A program made the translations under genes and the position numbers. Of a DNA stretch of 64,000 nt, positions 8,939 to 18,094 are shown piece after piece (position 1 is the stretch's first letter; each line of letters opens with the position of its first letter). Below the pieces are notes generated by a model that worked only from the letters and a program-made list of their open reading frames with translations, had not been told where the DNA came from and did no database searches. The stretch is from Labilithrix luteola (lineage in GTDB: Bacteria > Myxococcota_A > Polyangia > Polyangiales > Polyangiaceae): positions 5,309,001 to 5,373,000 of the forward strand of contig NZ_CP012333.1 of assembly GCF_001263205.1 (NCBI RefSeq), given 5' to 3'.

Positions 8939-9950
8939 CGAGCCCGCCTCCTTCCCTTCCGACGGACGGCACGAGACGCAAACTCGTCCGGGGCGCGTCG
9001 AGTGGCTCCGTGAGTAGAAGGTAGGCCGCCACACCGCCTGCAAGGATGCCCGCACCGAAGCCGATGGTGGAGAAAAGTGCCGAGCGCCTCGCCGCATCAT
9101 GGCCATCGAGCCCTTCGCTCGTGGGGCACGTCCGCGTGGGACACAGTGTGTTCGCGTCGCTCTCCTCGGACGCCGCGCGCAGGCCGAAGAACGTCCCCAC
9201 GCCGAGTCCCACCCCCGCCGCCCCGACCAGTACCCATCCCAGCGTTCGACGGGACTTGGCCGGTACCCGGGCGGCCGCGGTATCCGGCGGATTGCGCGGG
9301 GTGGCGGCAGCCGATCCAGCAACGGGTGGGGAGGCCTCGATCGGCTTGTCCTCGAGGGCCGGGATCTCGACGGTGAGGAGCTTATGTCCTCGCTCGATCG
9401 TCACCTTCCGTGACCACGGCGTCTTCGACGCGGCACGCGCCGTGAGCACGTGCTCGCCTGGATCGATCGGGATATCCGAACCGAGCGTGCCTTCGGTCAG
9501 CGGTGTATCGTCGAGCTTCACGTCCTGGCCGGGAACAGGATGGCTCACGACGATACGAATCGTCGGCAGCTCCGCCTCCAAGGCCTGCGCGTGCGTTCGG
9601 GCGAGCTTTTCGCGATCCGGTTGTCGGGTGCGCTCGGCGATGCGAGAGGCTTCGGTAAACTCGATCCACGCGGTCGCCGTCTTCCCTTCGAGCTCGTGAC
9701 ACGTGGCGAGGTGAAGGAGCGTTCCGAGCTTCGGCTCCAGCCGATGACTCTCGGCAAACTTCACGCAAGCTTCGGAGATCTTGCCTTGCGCAGCGAGCTG
9801 CTTCGCTTCCCGGAAGATCGCCTCGGCCGCTGCACGCTCTCTCGCCGACGGCTCCGCCGCGGCCGCACTCGACATCGCGAGTGTTGCGAGCATCACCAAC
9901 GTGAGGAGACCCCTCGAACGACGCCGCTGGAAGAAATCCGCGCAGGTCAT
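8919..9950 (-). CDS. Exported TPR-like protein with C-terminal membrane segments
   Basis: 343 residues from ATG 9950. A signal sequence (LLTLVMLATLAMSSAAAAE) is followed by helical repeats typical of a TPR pair (ERAAAEAIFREAKQLAAQGK, then LGTLLHLATCHELEGKTATA). Next comes a PEGA-like beta domain (TIRIVVSHPVPGQDVKLDDT ... DPGEHVLTARA), a Pro-rich linker and two hydrophobic segments near 245-265 and 290-315. This layout is common in myxobacterial proteins coded beside Ser/Thr kinases. The start codon overlaps the kinase stop in an ATGA, so the two are co-translated. It may scaffold or sense in the envelope for the kinase (inference). Confidence 0.8.
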   Translation of the reverse strand: MTCADFFQRRRSRGLLTLVMLATLAMSSAAAAEPSARERAAAEAIFREAKQLAAQGKISEACVKFAESHRLEPKLGTLLHLATCHELEGKTATAWIEFTEASRIAERTRQPDREKLARTHAQALEAELPTIRIVVSHPVPGQDVKLDDTPLTEGTLGSDIPIDPGEHVLTARAASKTPWSRKVTIERGHKLLTVEIPALEDKPIEASPPVAGSAAATPRNPPDTAAARVPAKSRRTLGWVLVGAAGVGLGVGTFFGLRAASEESDANTLCPTRTCPTSEGLDGHDAARRSALFSTIGFGAGILAGGVAAYLLLTEPLDAPRTSLRLVPSVGREGGGLDAVMRF

Positions 9951-11419
9951 TCCCGTCCTCCCAGATTGTCGAAGGCGGACGGGCCCCGCGCCTTCGTCGG
10001 CCTTCCGCTGGAAGGAGGCGGCTTGGTGCGCACGCGCGCGCTCGGCACGGGGTCGCTCGATGTGCCGGCGACGGCGACCGAGTTGGCGGGAGACGTCGAG
10101 ACGGCGGAGCTGCCGGTGGCAAAGGAGGTGAGTTCGCCGCTCGCAGAAGGCGTCGGCTTGCTGGTGTCGACGACGGTCGCCGCCCTCGAAGGCGAATGTG
10201 CGGTTTGCACGTTTCGAGTGGCCGAGACGAGTGCGCCGGCGGCTCCGAGGAGGACAAGGAGCGCGACGCCGACCAACGCGGCGGTCCTCGACGGGCGAGA
10301 GCGTCTCGTCTCCGGTGCCGATGCCCGCGTGTCGAGCGCCGTCTCGAGCTGCGTGTCGTCCTCGGTAGCGGACGGTGGCGTGACCGCCGCCTCGCGCGAC
10401 GTCTGAGACGGGGTGATCTCGTTGAGCGCGTCGTGGACGTTGATCCCAAGACTGCTTCCCGCTTCGATCTGCGCCACGTGACGAGCTCTGTCCGCCAGCG
10501 TGGCGGCAGAGATGTTCGTTAGCCAGGCTCCGACCTCCGCAGCCGAAGCGATCGGGCCGCACGCTTCGATCGCAAGCGCCATCGCTTGCGCGGATGAATA
10601 CCTGTTGGCTGGGGCGCGCTCGAGCCCGCGCATCACGGCCGCCTCCAGAGCAGCTGGAATACTGGGAGCGAAGGTGCTGGGAGGCTTCACCTCGTCGTGC
10701 AAGATGCTTGCGATGATGCCCCCGTCGGTCTCTGCCCGGAAGAGTCGGCGCCCAGTCAGCATCTCCCACGTCACGACTGCCGCCGCGTAGATGTCTGCCC
10801 TCGCGTCGAGTTTGCCATCGGAGAGCTGCTCTGGCGGCATGTACGGGAGCTTGCCCTTCACCCTCCCTTCCCGTGTGTGCGTGAGCCGTGTCGTCGCCTT
10901 GGCGATCCCGAAGTCGAGCACGCGCGCCATCCCGTCGGCGCCGACGAGGATGTTTTGTGGGGAGACGTCGCGATGCACGATCTCGAGCCCGACGCCGCGC
11001 TCATCCGTCGCCGTGTGTGCTGCGTGAAGACCTTGCAGAACGCCGGATGCGATGCTCGCGACGATGTGCGGTGGGATGCGCTCGCGGGTTTGTGACAACT
11101 GCTTCATGAGAGCGGACAGCGACTCTCCATGAATCCATTCCATGACGAGGAAGAGCTCGCCTTCAGCGGCCACGACGTCCACCGTCGCCGCGACGTTGGG
11201 GTGCCGGATGCGCGCCGCGAGGCGTGCCTCGTCGAGGAACCCGGTGACGAACTCGGGATCGCGCGCGAAGTGCGAGTGGAGCCGCTTGATGGCGACGGTG
11301 CGCGAAAAGCCGACCGGCCCGAGGAGACGACCGTAGTGAACGGTTGCCACGCCGCCGCTGGCGATCTCTCCGTAGAGGGCGTACCGGCCGATATGACGCG
11401 TGCCAACTCCCGCGAACAT
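9947..11419 (-). CDS. Membrane Ser/Thr protein kinase with HRDVSPQN catalytic loop
   Basis: 490 residues. Kinase domain 12-290: glycine loop IASGGVATVHYG, VAIKR lysine (K45), HRDVSPQN (149-156), DFGIA (169-173), MPPEQ. The catalytic Asp is kept, but the usual Lys two residues later is Ser, a variant common in one myxobacterial kinase branch; activity is possible but cannot be assumed. After a Thr/Ser/Pro linker there is one membrane helix (TAALVGVALLVLLGAAGALV, about 392-412) and a Ser/Pro-rich outer tail. First gene of the three-gene minus operon and divergent, 251 bases away, from the FHA-sigma54 activator. Confidence 0.93.
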   Translation of the reverse strand: MFAGVGTRHIGRYALYGEIASGGVATVHYGRLLGPVGFSRTVAIKRLHSHFARDPEFVTGFLDEARLAARIRHPNVAATVDVVAAEGELFLVMEWIHGESLSALMKQLSQTRERIPPHIVASIASGVLQGLHAAHTATDERGVGLEIVHRDVSPQNILVGADGMARVLDFGIAKATTRLTHTREGRVKGKLPYMPPEQLSDGKLDARADIYAAAVVTWEMLTGRRLFRAETDGGIIASILHDEVKPPSTFAPSIPAALEAAVMRGLERAPANRYSSAQAMALAIEACGPIASAAEVGAWLTNISAATLADRARHVAQIEAGSSLGINVHDALNEITPSQTSREAAVTPPSATEDDTQLETALDTRASAPETRRSRPSRTAALVGVALLVLLGAAGALVSATRNVQTAHSPSRAATVVDTSKPTPSASGELTSFATGSSAVSTSPANSVAVAGTSSDPVPSARVRTKPPPSSGRPTKARGPSAFDNLGGRE

Positions 11420-11670
11420 CCCCTTAACCTATATCTTTTACATCGGCAGACGTGTCGCGCGAAGAATTCTCGAGTGGCCGACTCGGACGCGGGCTCATCG
11501 ACGCCTGTCGCGTACGAGAGTGAGAGCGGGCTGCTCCTTCGAGCATGTAGGTACGTCCACCAGCAACGCTCGATGATGCATGGTTCCTGCCGTGCGAGGG
11601 CGGACGTCCAGGATCCTCGTGGGGGCCGCACGCGACGACGACGAGCGACCTTGCGTGGTAGAACGAAGCC

Positions 11671-13035
11671 ATGAACTCCGACGAGCAGAAGACCGACAGC
11701 GTCCGTCCGCTCGCCCCGAGCGGAAGGAGGCTCGTCGCCAGCCTCGACGGAAAGCTCGTCTTCATCGATCTCCCGAGCCGGGGCCGGCTCGTGCTCGGGC
11801 GTGGCAGTTACGCGGACATCGTCCTCGATCACTCGTCCATCTCTCGCCGGCACTTGGCGATCGATCTCTCGGAGCAGTCGGTTACCATCGAGGATCTCGG
11901 CAGCGCGAACGGCACCTCGCTCGCGGGCAAGAAGCTCGGGAAGGGGGTACCCGGCGCATTTCCGGCTGGCGCGGCGCTCGAGGTCGGTTCGGTGCTCCTG
12001 ACGCTCCAGGACGCGCGCGCGATGGCGGTCGCGTCGATGGCGAGCGAGGAGGCGGTCGTCGAGGACCCTGCGATGCGCGAGGCGCACGAGACTGTGCGTG
12101 TGGCTGCGGGCAGCTCGCTCAGCGTGCTGCTGCTCGGGGAGACCGGTGTTGGCAAGGAGCTGTTCGCGCGCCGCATCCACGATCTCTCGCCGCGTCGTGA
12201 CCAGTCGCTCATTCGCGTGAACTGCGCGGCGCTCGTCGAGTCGCTCCTCGAGGCCGAGCTCTTCGGCTACGAGCGCGGTGCGTTCACCGGAGCGACACAG
12301 GCCAAGCCTGGGCTGCTCGAGGCCGCGTCGGGAGGCACGCTGTTCTTCGACGAGGTTGGTGAGCTCCCGCTGCCGACGCAGGCGAAGCTTCTCCGCGTGC
12401 TCGAGAGTGGCGAAGTGACGCGTGTTGGCGCGCTCAGGCCGCGCAAGGTCGACGTTCGCTTCGTCAGCGCGACGCACCGCGAGCTCCGCGCGCGCGTCGC
12501 GTCCGGCGCGTTCCGTGAGGACCTGTTCTTCCGGCTCGACGGCGTGTCGATCCGCATCCCACCCCTGCGGGACCGCGCGTCCGAGATCCTACCGCTCGCG
12601 CAGCGGTTCATTGCGATCGCGTCCGCGGCGGCGAACCGTCCTGCCCCGTCGCTCTCCGACGCCGCGATGGCTGCGCTGGTCGCGCACACGTGGAGCGGCA
12701 ACGTTCGCGAGCTCAAGAACGTCATCCAGCGGAGCGTGCTCTTCTGCAAGACGCCTCGCCTCGAGGCGAGTGACCTTCGCTTCGACGCGATGGTGTCGGC
12801 GGGCGGCGGCGGCGGAGCGCCAACGGTCGCGGCGTCGACAGCGCGGGCGGGAGGGGCCGAGATCGAGGGGCTCTCGCCCGAGAGGCTTGCTCGTCGCCAA
12901 CGGGTGCTCGAGGCGCTCGAGTCCACGCTGCACAACCAGACGCGCGCGGCGGAGCTGCTCGGCATCTCGCGACGCACGTTGCAGAGCTGGATGATCGATC
13001 TGCGGATCCCACGGCCGCGGACGGCTTCTCGCTGA
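11671..13035 (+). CDS. FHA-domain sigma-54-dependent transcriptional activator
   Basis: 454 residues with three parts. The FHA domain (about 25-112) has LGRGSYADIVLD, SISRRHL and LGSANGTSL, the residues that bind phosphothreonine. The AAA+ domain has Walker A GETGVGKE (156-163), the sigma-54 contact loop GAFTGA (203-208), Walker B LFFDEVGELP and an arginine-finger region. A FIS-type HTH (AAELLGISRRTLQSWM) is at the C-terminus. There is no receiver domain: input is probably a phospho-Thr partner made by a Ser/Thr kinase. The divergent kinase at 9947-11419 is the obvious candidate. Spacing, motifs and length fit the family well. Confidence 0.95.
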   Translation: MNSDEQKTDSVRPLAPSGRRLVASLDGKLVFIDLPSRGRLVLGRGSYADIVLDHSSISRRHLAIDLSEQSVTIEDLGSANGTSLAGKKLGKGVPGAFPAGAALEVGSVLLTLQDARAMAVASMASEEAVVEDPAMREAHETVRVAAGSSLSVLLLGETGVGKELFARRIHDLSPRRDQSLIRVNCAALVESLLEAELFGYERGAFTGATQAKPGLLEAASGGTLFFDEVGELPLPTQAKLLRVLESGEVTRVGALRPRKVDVRFVSATHRELRARVASGAFREDLFFRLDGVSIRIPPLRDRASEILPLAQRFIAIASAAANRPAPSLSDAAMAALVAHTWSGNVRELKNVIQRSVLFCKTPRLEASDLRFDAMVSAGGGGGAPTVAASTARAGGAEIEGLSPERLARRQRVLEALESTLHNQTRAAELLGISRRTLQSWMIDLRIPRPRTASR

Positions 13036-13262
13036 CGTTCACGTCGAGGAGGGGGCGGTGCGCTGCACCTCCCGGAGCCTGAACGTAGAGCTCCTGCGCG
13101 TCTCCGGGAATGAATCTCATGCGGGCTCGTCGTTACTTCTACAAGGGCGAGCGCGCCCGTAAGGCCTGCTGCTTGCAGTGTCGAGCCTGCGAACCTGAAG
13201 GCCAACGACGTTCGCGCGAGCGCGATTGGCGAGATACGAAGAAGAGTCAGGAGAACTTGCCT

Positions 13263-13661
13263 ATGGCTGCTGATTCGAACCACAAGCGTCTCGATGCGCC
13301 TCCTCTGGTCGAGCCGCGTCCGATCGATATGGGGATCCCCCTGAATCCGGCGATTCGAGCGGTGCGCAAGCAGGCCCACCGAACCGACGACGCGGATGCG
13401 TTCGTGCCGGACCCTTCGGAGGGAAGCCACATCGGGCCCGATGACGCGGAGTCGTTCGCGGAGGAGTTCATCGCCACTGCGACGACAGGTGAGTACATCG
13501 ACATGGACGCCCAAGACGAGGTCTCCGACGAGGAAGACGGAGGGCCGTATCTGGAGCTGGACTCGGAAGCTGACCGTGACGTCCTCGACGTGATCGAGCC
13601 GGAAACTGGGGGTCCCGAGTCGTCGGCTCTGTCACCAGCCGTTCGCCGCCTCCTTCGATAA
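13263..13661 (+). CDS. Small acidic protein of unknown function
   Basis: 132 residues from ATG 13263, preceded by AGGAG ten bases upstream, which is why this start is preferred over an in-frame ATG at 13110. The protein is very rich in Asp/Glu (for example DAQDEVSDEEDGG) with no cysteine, no signal and no membrane segment, and looks largely disordered. It ends with a basic RRLLR. I do not recognise it. Confidence 0.6.
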   Translation: MAADSNHKRLDAPPLVEPRPIDMGIPLNPAIRAVRKQAHRTDDADAFVPDPSEGSHIGPDDAESFAEEFIATATTGEYIDMDAQDEVSDEEDGGPYLELDSEADRDVLDVIEPETGGPESSALSPAVRRLLR

Positions 13662-13796
13662 GCGCCGCGCGCGCCACGAGCGCGGCTCGGAACCGACCTC
13701 GCACCTTCACGCTTTGCGCGACGCGCCGTCGACGCTCGAACTCGACCTCAGGAACTTCCGCGAACCGGCGGTCCCTGGCATCCTGAATGGGCGCGT

Positions 13797-15515
13797 ATGC
13801 AAGGCCCGCCGAAGCCGAAAAACACGCCCGACGATCTCGCGGAAGTCGAGCGCGCGCTGTCCGTGCTGAAGGGGAGACACCCCGAGCACGAACGCGCGCG
13901 TCGAGAAGACGAAGAGGCGCGTAGTCGGCGTCGTGCATCGATGGATGCAGCTGCGAACGTCGAAAGCAAACGTCGTTCGTCGCGCGTGCTCGTGATGGGC
14001 GTCGTCACCGTCACCGTTCTCGCCGCAGCGGGCGTCGTGAGTATGCTCGTCGTGCGCGAGATCGCTCGCGGTGGTCGTGTCGAGAAGGCCATCGCTCCGT
14101 ATCGCGCGATGGGGTTCGAGGTCGTCGAGACGTCGAGCCGTTCCAAGCCCGGCATGCTCGATCTCCAGGCGCCGCAAGGTTGCTTGCTTGCGGTGTCGTC
14201 GAACGACAAGCCGATCAAGGTCGAACGCGTTGCCGGCACCACCGAAGGCGCAGGGCCGGTTCTCTTCTGCATGTGCGAGAGCGAACGTGTTGCCGTCTCC
14301 ACCGATCCCGGTGACGGCGGCCTGGCGCTGCTCTCCATCGATGCGGCGAGCCTCGGCGGTTCACGCGCCTTCGCGTTTTCGCCGCTCACGTCGGGCACCA
14401 AGCTCGTGACCGATCAGGCGTGCGCCGAGACGTCGCTCGACGCGTGGATCGACGCGAAGAAGTTCCCGGTCAAACCGGCCGACGACAAATGGCTCACGGC
14501 CAAACCCGCGCGTGCGCCACTCGCTCGAAGTGGATTCAAGGTCGTCGCCACCGTCCCGCCCGCCGCGCCGTTCGCCGTGGTCGACCTGGCGAAGGAGTCG
14601 TGCCTCCTCGCCGTCGCGGACGAAGGCGCAACGAAGCTCGCGCTTCGCGGGCACGGTGGAACGGCCTTGGCCTCGTCCGGGCTGGAGGGCGTTGCCTACT
14701 GCACCGCGGGCGAGGTCACGGTCAGCGTCGAGCGCGAAGGCCAGGGCGAAGTGACTATCCTCTCGGCACCGGCGACGCGCGTTGGCGGCACCGAAGGCCT
14801 CGAGGAGCTTGCTCACGAAGTGGGGCTCAAGGCGTTGGCCAGTGCTCCTCCCGCCGACCTCGCGTGGAATGCCAAGCAGCTGCTCGTCGCGAGCGCGGTG
14901 CCCGAGGCGCTCGTCACGACGACGTCTGCGCCCGACGTTGTCGACAGCGCCGAAGCGCGCGTGTTTTCGCTCTCCTTCAAGACGCCCGGCGCCATCGCTC
15001 CCGAGGCTGGCGAAGACGTCTTCTCGTATTGCGAACCCACGCTCGGCCCGAACGTGCTCGAGTCGCTCTGCCTCTTCTCGGGTCCTTCGAAATGGCGCAT
15101 TTCGGGCCCCGAAGCGGTCGGCGGGATTGCGCGCTCGAAGCTGCCCTTCTGGCTTCTCGCGATGCAGGGCGTGAACGATCCCGTGGCGCTCAAGGAGGAG
15201 ACGCAGCTCTTCGCACTGGCGCGTCACCTCAAGTACGAGGGGTTCGAGCCCACCACCCTCGAGGCTCTCACCGAGCTGCCCAACGGCGTCGAGATCCTCG
15301 GTCGCGCCGGCGAAGACGCGGTGGTCGCCGTCAGTGTCGCGCCCGAAGCGCCGTACGTCATCCCGCTGACCGACGGCGCGGCATGGGCGACCGACGGTCC
15401 GCCGCGCATCGTGCCGCTCGCGCCGCTCGCCAAGGTCACGCTCACGACCGGGAAGAAATCCCTGCCCTCGAAGAACGTTCGCCGTACTGTGGTGTTCCGT
15501 CGTCAGAAGAAGTGA
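13797..15515 (+). CDS. Single-pass membrane protein with repeated beta-rich outer region
   Basis: 572 residues. A charged N-terminal part (about 1-60, rich in Arg/Glu) is followed by one membrane helix (VLVMGVVTVTVLAAAGVVSMLVV, about 65-87). The rest, on the far side, has recurring motifs around a cysteine: GCLLAVSSNDKP, SCLLAVADEGAT, LFCMCESERVAVS, AYC-type turns, and phrases such as GLEGVAYCTAGEVTVSV. This suggests two or three copies of one beta-rich module. No known family recognised. It is followed 27 bases later by a sirtuin gene in the same direction. Confidence 0.7.
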   Translation: MQGPPKPKNTPDDLAEVERALSVLKGRHPEHERARREDEEARSRRRASMDAAANVESKRRSSRVLVMGVVTVTVLAAAGVVSMLVVREIARGGRVEKAIAPYRAMGFEVVETSSRSKPGMLDLQAPQGCLLAVSSNDKPIKVERVAGTTEGAGPVLFCMCESERVAVSTDPGDGGLALLSIDAASLGGSRAFAFSPLTSGTKLVTDQACAETSLDAWIDAKKFPVKPADDKWLTAKPARAPLARSGFKVVATVPPAAPFAVVDLAKESCLLAVADEGATKLALRGHGGTALASSGLEGVAYCTAGEVTVSVEREGQGEVTILSAPATRVGGTEGLEELAHEVGLKALASAPPADLAWNAKQLLVASAVPEALVTTTSAPDVVDSAEARVFSLSFKTPGAIAPEAGEDVFSYCEPTLGPNVLESLCLFSGPSKWRISGPEAVGGIARSKLPFWLLAMQGVNDPVALKEETQLFALARHLKYEGFEPTTLEALTELPNGVEILGRAGEDAVVAVSVAPEAPYVIPLTDGAAWATDGPPRIVPLAPLAKVTLTTGKKSLPSKNVRRTVVFRRQKK

Positions 15516-15542
15516 AGTGATCTGACGCGCACAGAGCTCCGC

Positions 15543-16268
15543 ATGAGTACCCCCGACGTTCCCGTTCGTTTTGCCGACTTCCAGCGCATCGTCTTTTTCA
15601 CCGGCGCCGGCCTGTCGGCCGAGAGCGGGATTCCGACGTATCGCGGCAAAGGCGGAATCTGGACCGAATACAACTACGAGGATTACGCCTGCCAGCGCGC
15701 GTTCGAGCGCAACCCGAACAAGGTTTGGGACTTCCACGACAAGCGCCGCGGGTTCGTCGCCGAGCGTGAGCCCAACCAAGGGCACAGCATCATCGCCGAG
15801 CTCCAGCGCTCCCATCCCGATACCGCCGTCATCACGCAGAACATCGATGGCCTCCACGGGCTCGCCGTCGGCGATACGGAGCCGAAGCATCCCATCGTGG
15901 AGCTCCACGGAAGCCTCTGGCGCGTGCGCTGCGACGCCGAAGGAACGGTTCGTCCCGATCGCTCGGTTCCGATGTCACCACGCACGTGCTCGTGCGGCGC
16001 GTACTTCCGGCCCGACATCGTCTGGTTCGAAGACATGCTCGATTCCCGGAACATTGCCCGCGCCCACGAGCTGCTCCAGCGATGCGATCTGCTCGTGAGC
16101 GTCGGCACCTCCGGCGTGGTCTATCCGGCCGCCGACATGCCGCGCATCGCCATGAGCCGAGGCGCGGTGACGGTCGAGATCAATCTGGAAGACACCCCGG
16201 TAAGCTCCTCGTACCAGCATCGCCTTCGTGGCAAGGCGAGCGACATCCTCGCCGCGATGAGCATCTGA
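15543..16268 (+). CDS. cobB: Sirtuin-type NAD-dependent protein deacylase
   Basis: 241 residues, normal sirtuin length. NAD pocket GAGLSAESGIPTYRG (21-35), QNIDGLH (99-105), catalytic His122 in ELHGSLW, and GTSGVVYPAA, as in CobB/SIRT5-like proteins. Two departures are visible. Only three cysteines (130, 149, 151) are in the zinc region where four are usual. In the acyl-specificity motif Tyr-x-x-Arg the Tyr is His65 while Arg68 is kept. This may shift acyl preference or zinc binding. The family removes acyl groups from lysines using NAD. The CoA-binding gene starts 5 bases downstream, so they are probably co-transcribed. Confidence 0.93.
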   Translation: MSTPDVPVRFADFQRIVFFTGAGLSAESGIPTYRGKGGIWTEYNYEDYACQRAFERNPNKVWDFHDKRRGFVAEREPNQGHSIIAELQRSHPDTAVITQNIDGLHGLAVGDTEPKHPIVELHGSLWRVRCDAEGTVRPDRSVPMSPRTCSCGAYFRPDIVWFEDMLDSRNIARAHELLQRCDLLVSVGTSGVVYPAADMPRIAMSRGAVTVEINLEDTPVSSSYQHRLRGKASDILAAMSI

Positions 16269-16273
16269 CGATC

Positions 16274-16723
16274 GTGCACCCCAACGTCATCGACGATCCG
16301 CAGGCGATTACCGATCTCCTGGCAAAGACCAAGCGCATTGCCGTGCTCGGCATCAAAACCGAGCAGGCGGCGGGACAGCCTGCGTTCACCGTGCCCGAGT
16401 ACCTGGCAGGCGTGGGGTACGACGTGGAGCCGGTGCCGGTCTATTACCCCGATGCCACCGAGATTCTCGGTCGCAAGGTCTATCGGTCACTCGTCGAAGT
16501 GTCGCGCGCGGTCGGCCCCATCGACATGGTCGACGTGTTCCGACGCCCGCAAGATCTCGACGCGCACCTCGACGACATCCTCGCGGCCAAGCCGAAGAGC
16601 GTGTGGCTGCAGCTCGGCATCCAAAAGGACTCGTTCGCCGAGACCCTGGCCGAGGCCGGCATCACCGTCGTGCAGAATCGGTGCTTGCTGGTCGAGGTGC
16701 AGATGCGTCGTCGGGGGCTTTGA
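16274..16723 (+). CDS. CoA-binding (YccU-like) protein
   Basis: 149 residues from GTG 16274, five bases after the sirtuin stop. It has the Rossmann-like CoA-binding fold of the YccU family: RIAVLGIKTEQAAGQPAFTV near the N-terminus, VPVYYPDATEILGRKVYRSL in the middle, and the final strand KSVWLQLGIQKD followed by VQNRCLLVE. Proteins of this kind bind CoA; their precise role is unclear. Pairing with a sirtuin suggests a link to acyl-CoA or protein acylation (inference). Its last 62 bases overlap the convergent PLD-like gene. Confidence 0.85.
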   Translation: MHPNVIDDPQAITDLLAKTKRIAVLGIKTEQAAGQPAFTVPEYLAGVGYDVEPVPVYYPDATEILGRKVYRSLVEVSRAVGPIDMVDVFRRPQDLDAHLDDILAAKPKSVWLQLGIQKDSFAETLAEAGITVVQNRCLLVEVQMRRRGL

Positions 16724-17987
16724 GCGGCGAAACATAGCCGCTCGTCCAGTTGCCTTCGAAGAACCGTTCGAGCGACGTCGGTAGTGCGCCGCCGTCGGCG
16801 ATGATTCCGACGTTCCGCGTGCGATCGAAGTAGTCGCCTTCCCAGTTGCTCGTGCCCACCCAGCCGTGGGCGCCGTCGACGATCATGTACTTGGCGTGCG
16901 CCACGCGTGCGAACGGGATCTCTCCGCCCGAGAACGGTGGGATCACGATGGCGCGAACGTCGACGTTCTTCACGTGCGCGAGATCGTCGAGCGCCTTGCG
17001 GCCGTCGCTTCCCGGCTTGATCGACCACTCCGAAACGAGCAATCGCACGTGCACGCCGCGTGAAGCTGCGCGCCGGAGGGCGTCGTCGAGCGTGGTGAAG
17101 GCTTCGCCGCTCCGGCTCTTCGCCTTGTAGGTGAGCACCTGCACGTCGATCGACTGCTTGGCGCCGTCGAGAAGTGCGACGAGCTTCGGGAGGTCCCACT
17201 CCGTTTCGCTCGGCAGCCATCCCTTGGGACTCGCCACCAAGGTGAGCCGTTCACCGTGCTCCGCGATCACGCCGTCGGCGAGCGCATGCTGCCGAACGCG
17301 CGTCTCGCGCGGGCTTCCACCGGCGAGCTCCCAATCGGTGTCGAGGACGTCGAGCAGCGCGCCTGCGATTTCCTTCGAGCGAACCCGTACGCCCATCTCC
17401 TGGATGTGCGTCAAGGCGCGCCAGTCGAAGTTCTGACTGCCGACGAACGACTCCTCGCCATCGACCACGAAGTACTTCGCATGGAGGATTCCTCCCGCGA
17501 GCTTGCCGTAGTCGATGGTTCGAACCGCGATCCCTTCGCGCTCGAAGCGGGCCAGTACCTGCGGATACTTCGAGAGGAACGACGCGTCGGCGAGGAAGCG
17601 GACCTTCACGCCGCGCTTGGTCGCGCGAAGCGTGGCGTCGATCACGGCGGTCAGCCGACTCGAGGCGAGGTCTTTGCCTTCGGCTTCGCTCGCGTAGAAC
17701 TCGGCAAAATCGAGGGTGCGCTTGGCCCCGTCGATCATCGCCACCCAGGTGTCTGCGGCGTTCGGAACGTCGGGCCGATCGAGCGTGGTCTCGAGAGGGG
17801 CCGACTCGACGAGCTGGATCGAAGCCGCCGACACCTCTCGTGCCGTGGCTTCGCGTGCCGCGCTCGCGGGCGGTGACGCGGCTTGTCGTGCGCCTCCGCA
17901 TCCGTTCATCGAAGCTACGATTGCCGCGAAAAACGCGGCTCGCGATGCACTCGTCCACGAACGGTTCACGCCTCGGAGCGCTTTCAC
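16662..17987 (-). CDS. Exported phospholipase D-family protein
   Basis: Two complete HKD motifs are present: HAKYFVVDGEESFVGSQN (from residue 169) and HAKYMIVDGAHGWVGTSN (from residue 364), each with the downstream Gly-Ser/Thr-x-Asn. The two-lobed layout is that of PLD/cardiolipin synthase-like phosphodiesterases. The best start is GTG 17987, giving 441 residues and an N-terminal signal (AAFFAAIVASMNGC); whether it is a true lipoprotein is uncertain because MNGC is an atypical lipobox. Divergent from an exported PLC-family gene with about 107 bases between. The substrate (phospholipid or nucleic acid) cannot be told from the sequence. Confidence 0.88.
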   Translation of the reverse strand: MKALRGVNRSWTSASRAAFFAAIVASMNGCGGARQAASPPASAAREATAREVSAASIQLVESAPLETTLDRPDVPNAADTWVAMIDGAKRTLDFAEFYASEAEGKDLASSRLTAVIDATLRATKRGVKVRFLADASFLSKYPQVLARFEREGIAVRTIDYGKLAGGILHAKYFVVDGEESFVGSQNFDWRALTHIQEMGVRVRSKEIAGALLDVLDTDWELAGGSPRETRVRQHALADGVIAEHGERLTLVASPKGWLPSETEWDLPKLVALLDGAKQSIDVQVLTYKAKSRSGEAFTTLDDALRRAASRGVHVRLLVSEWSIKPGSDGRKALDDLAHVKNVDVRAIVIPPFSGGEIPFARVAHAKYMIVDGAHGWVGTSNWEGDYFDRTRNVGIIADGGALPTSLERFFEGNWTSGYVSPLKAPDDASAPRPASTDSARR

Positions 17988-18094
17988 GGCGCACACTGTA
18001 GCCGTCACGCGGGTGTCTCGAAACCGTATCGTCACCCATCCTTGGCGGCCCGATGCCAATGTCCGGCTACCTTCCGGACGAACGGAGCTGGGTG

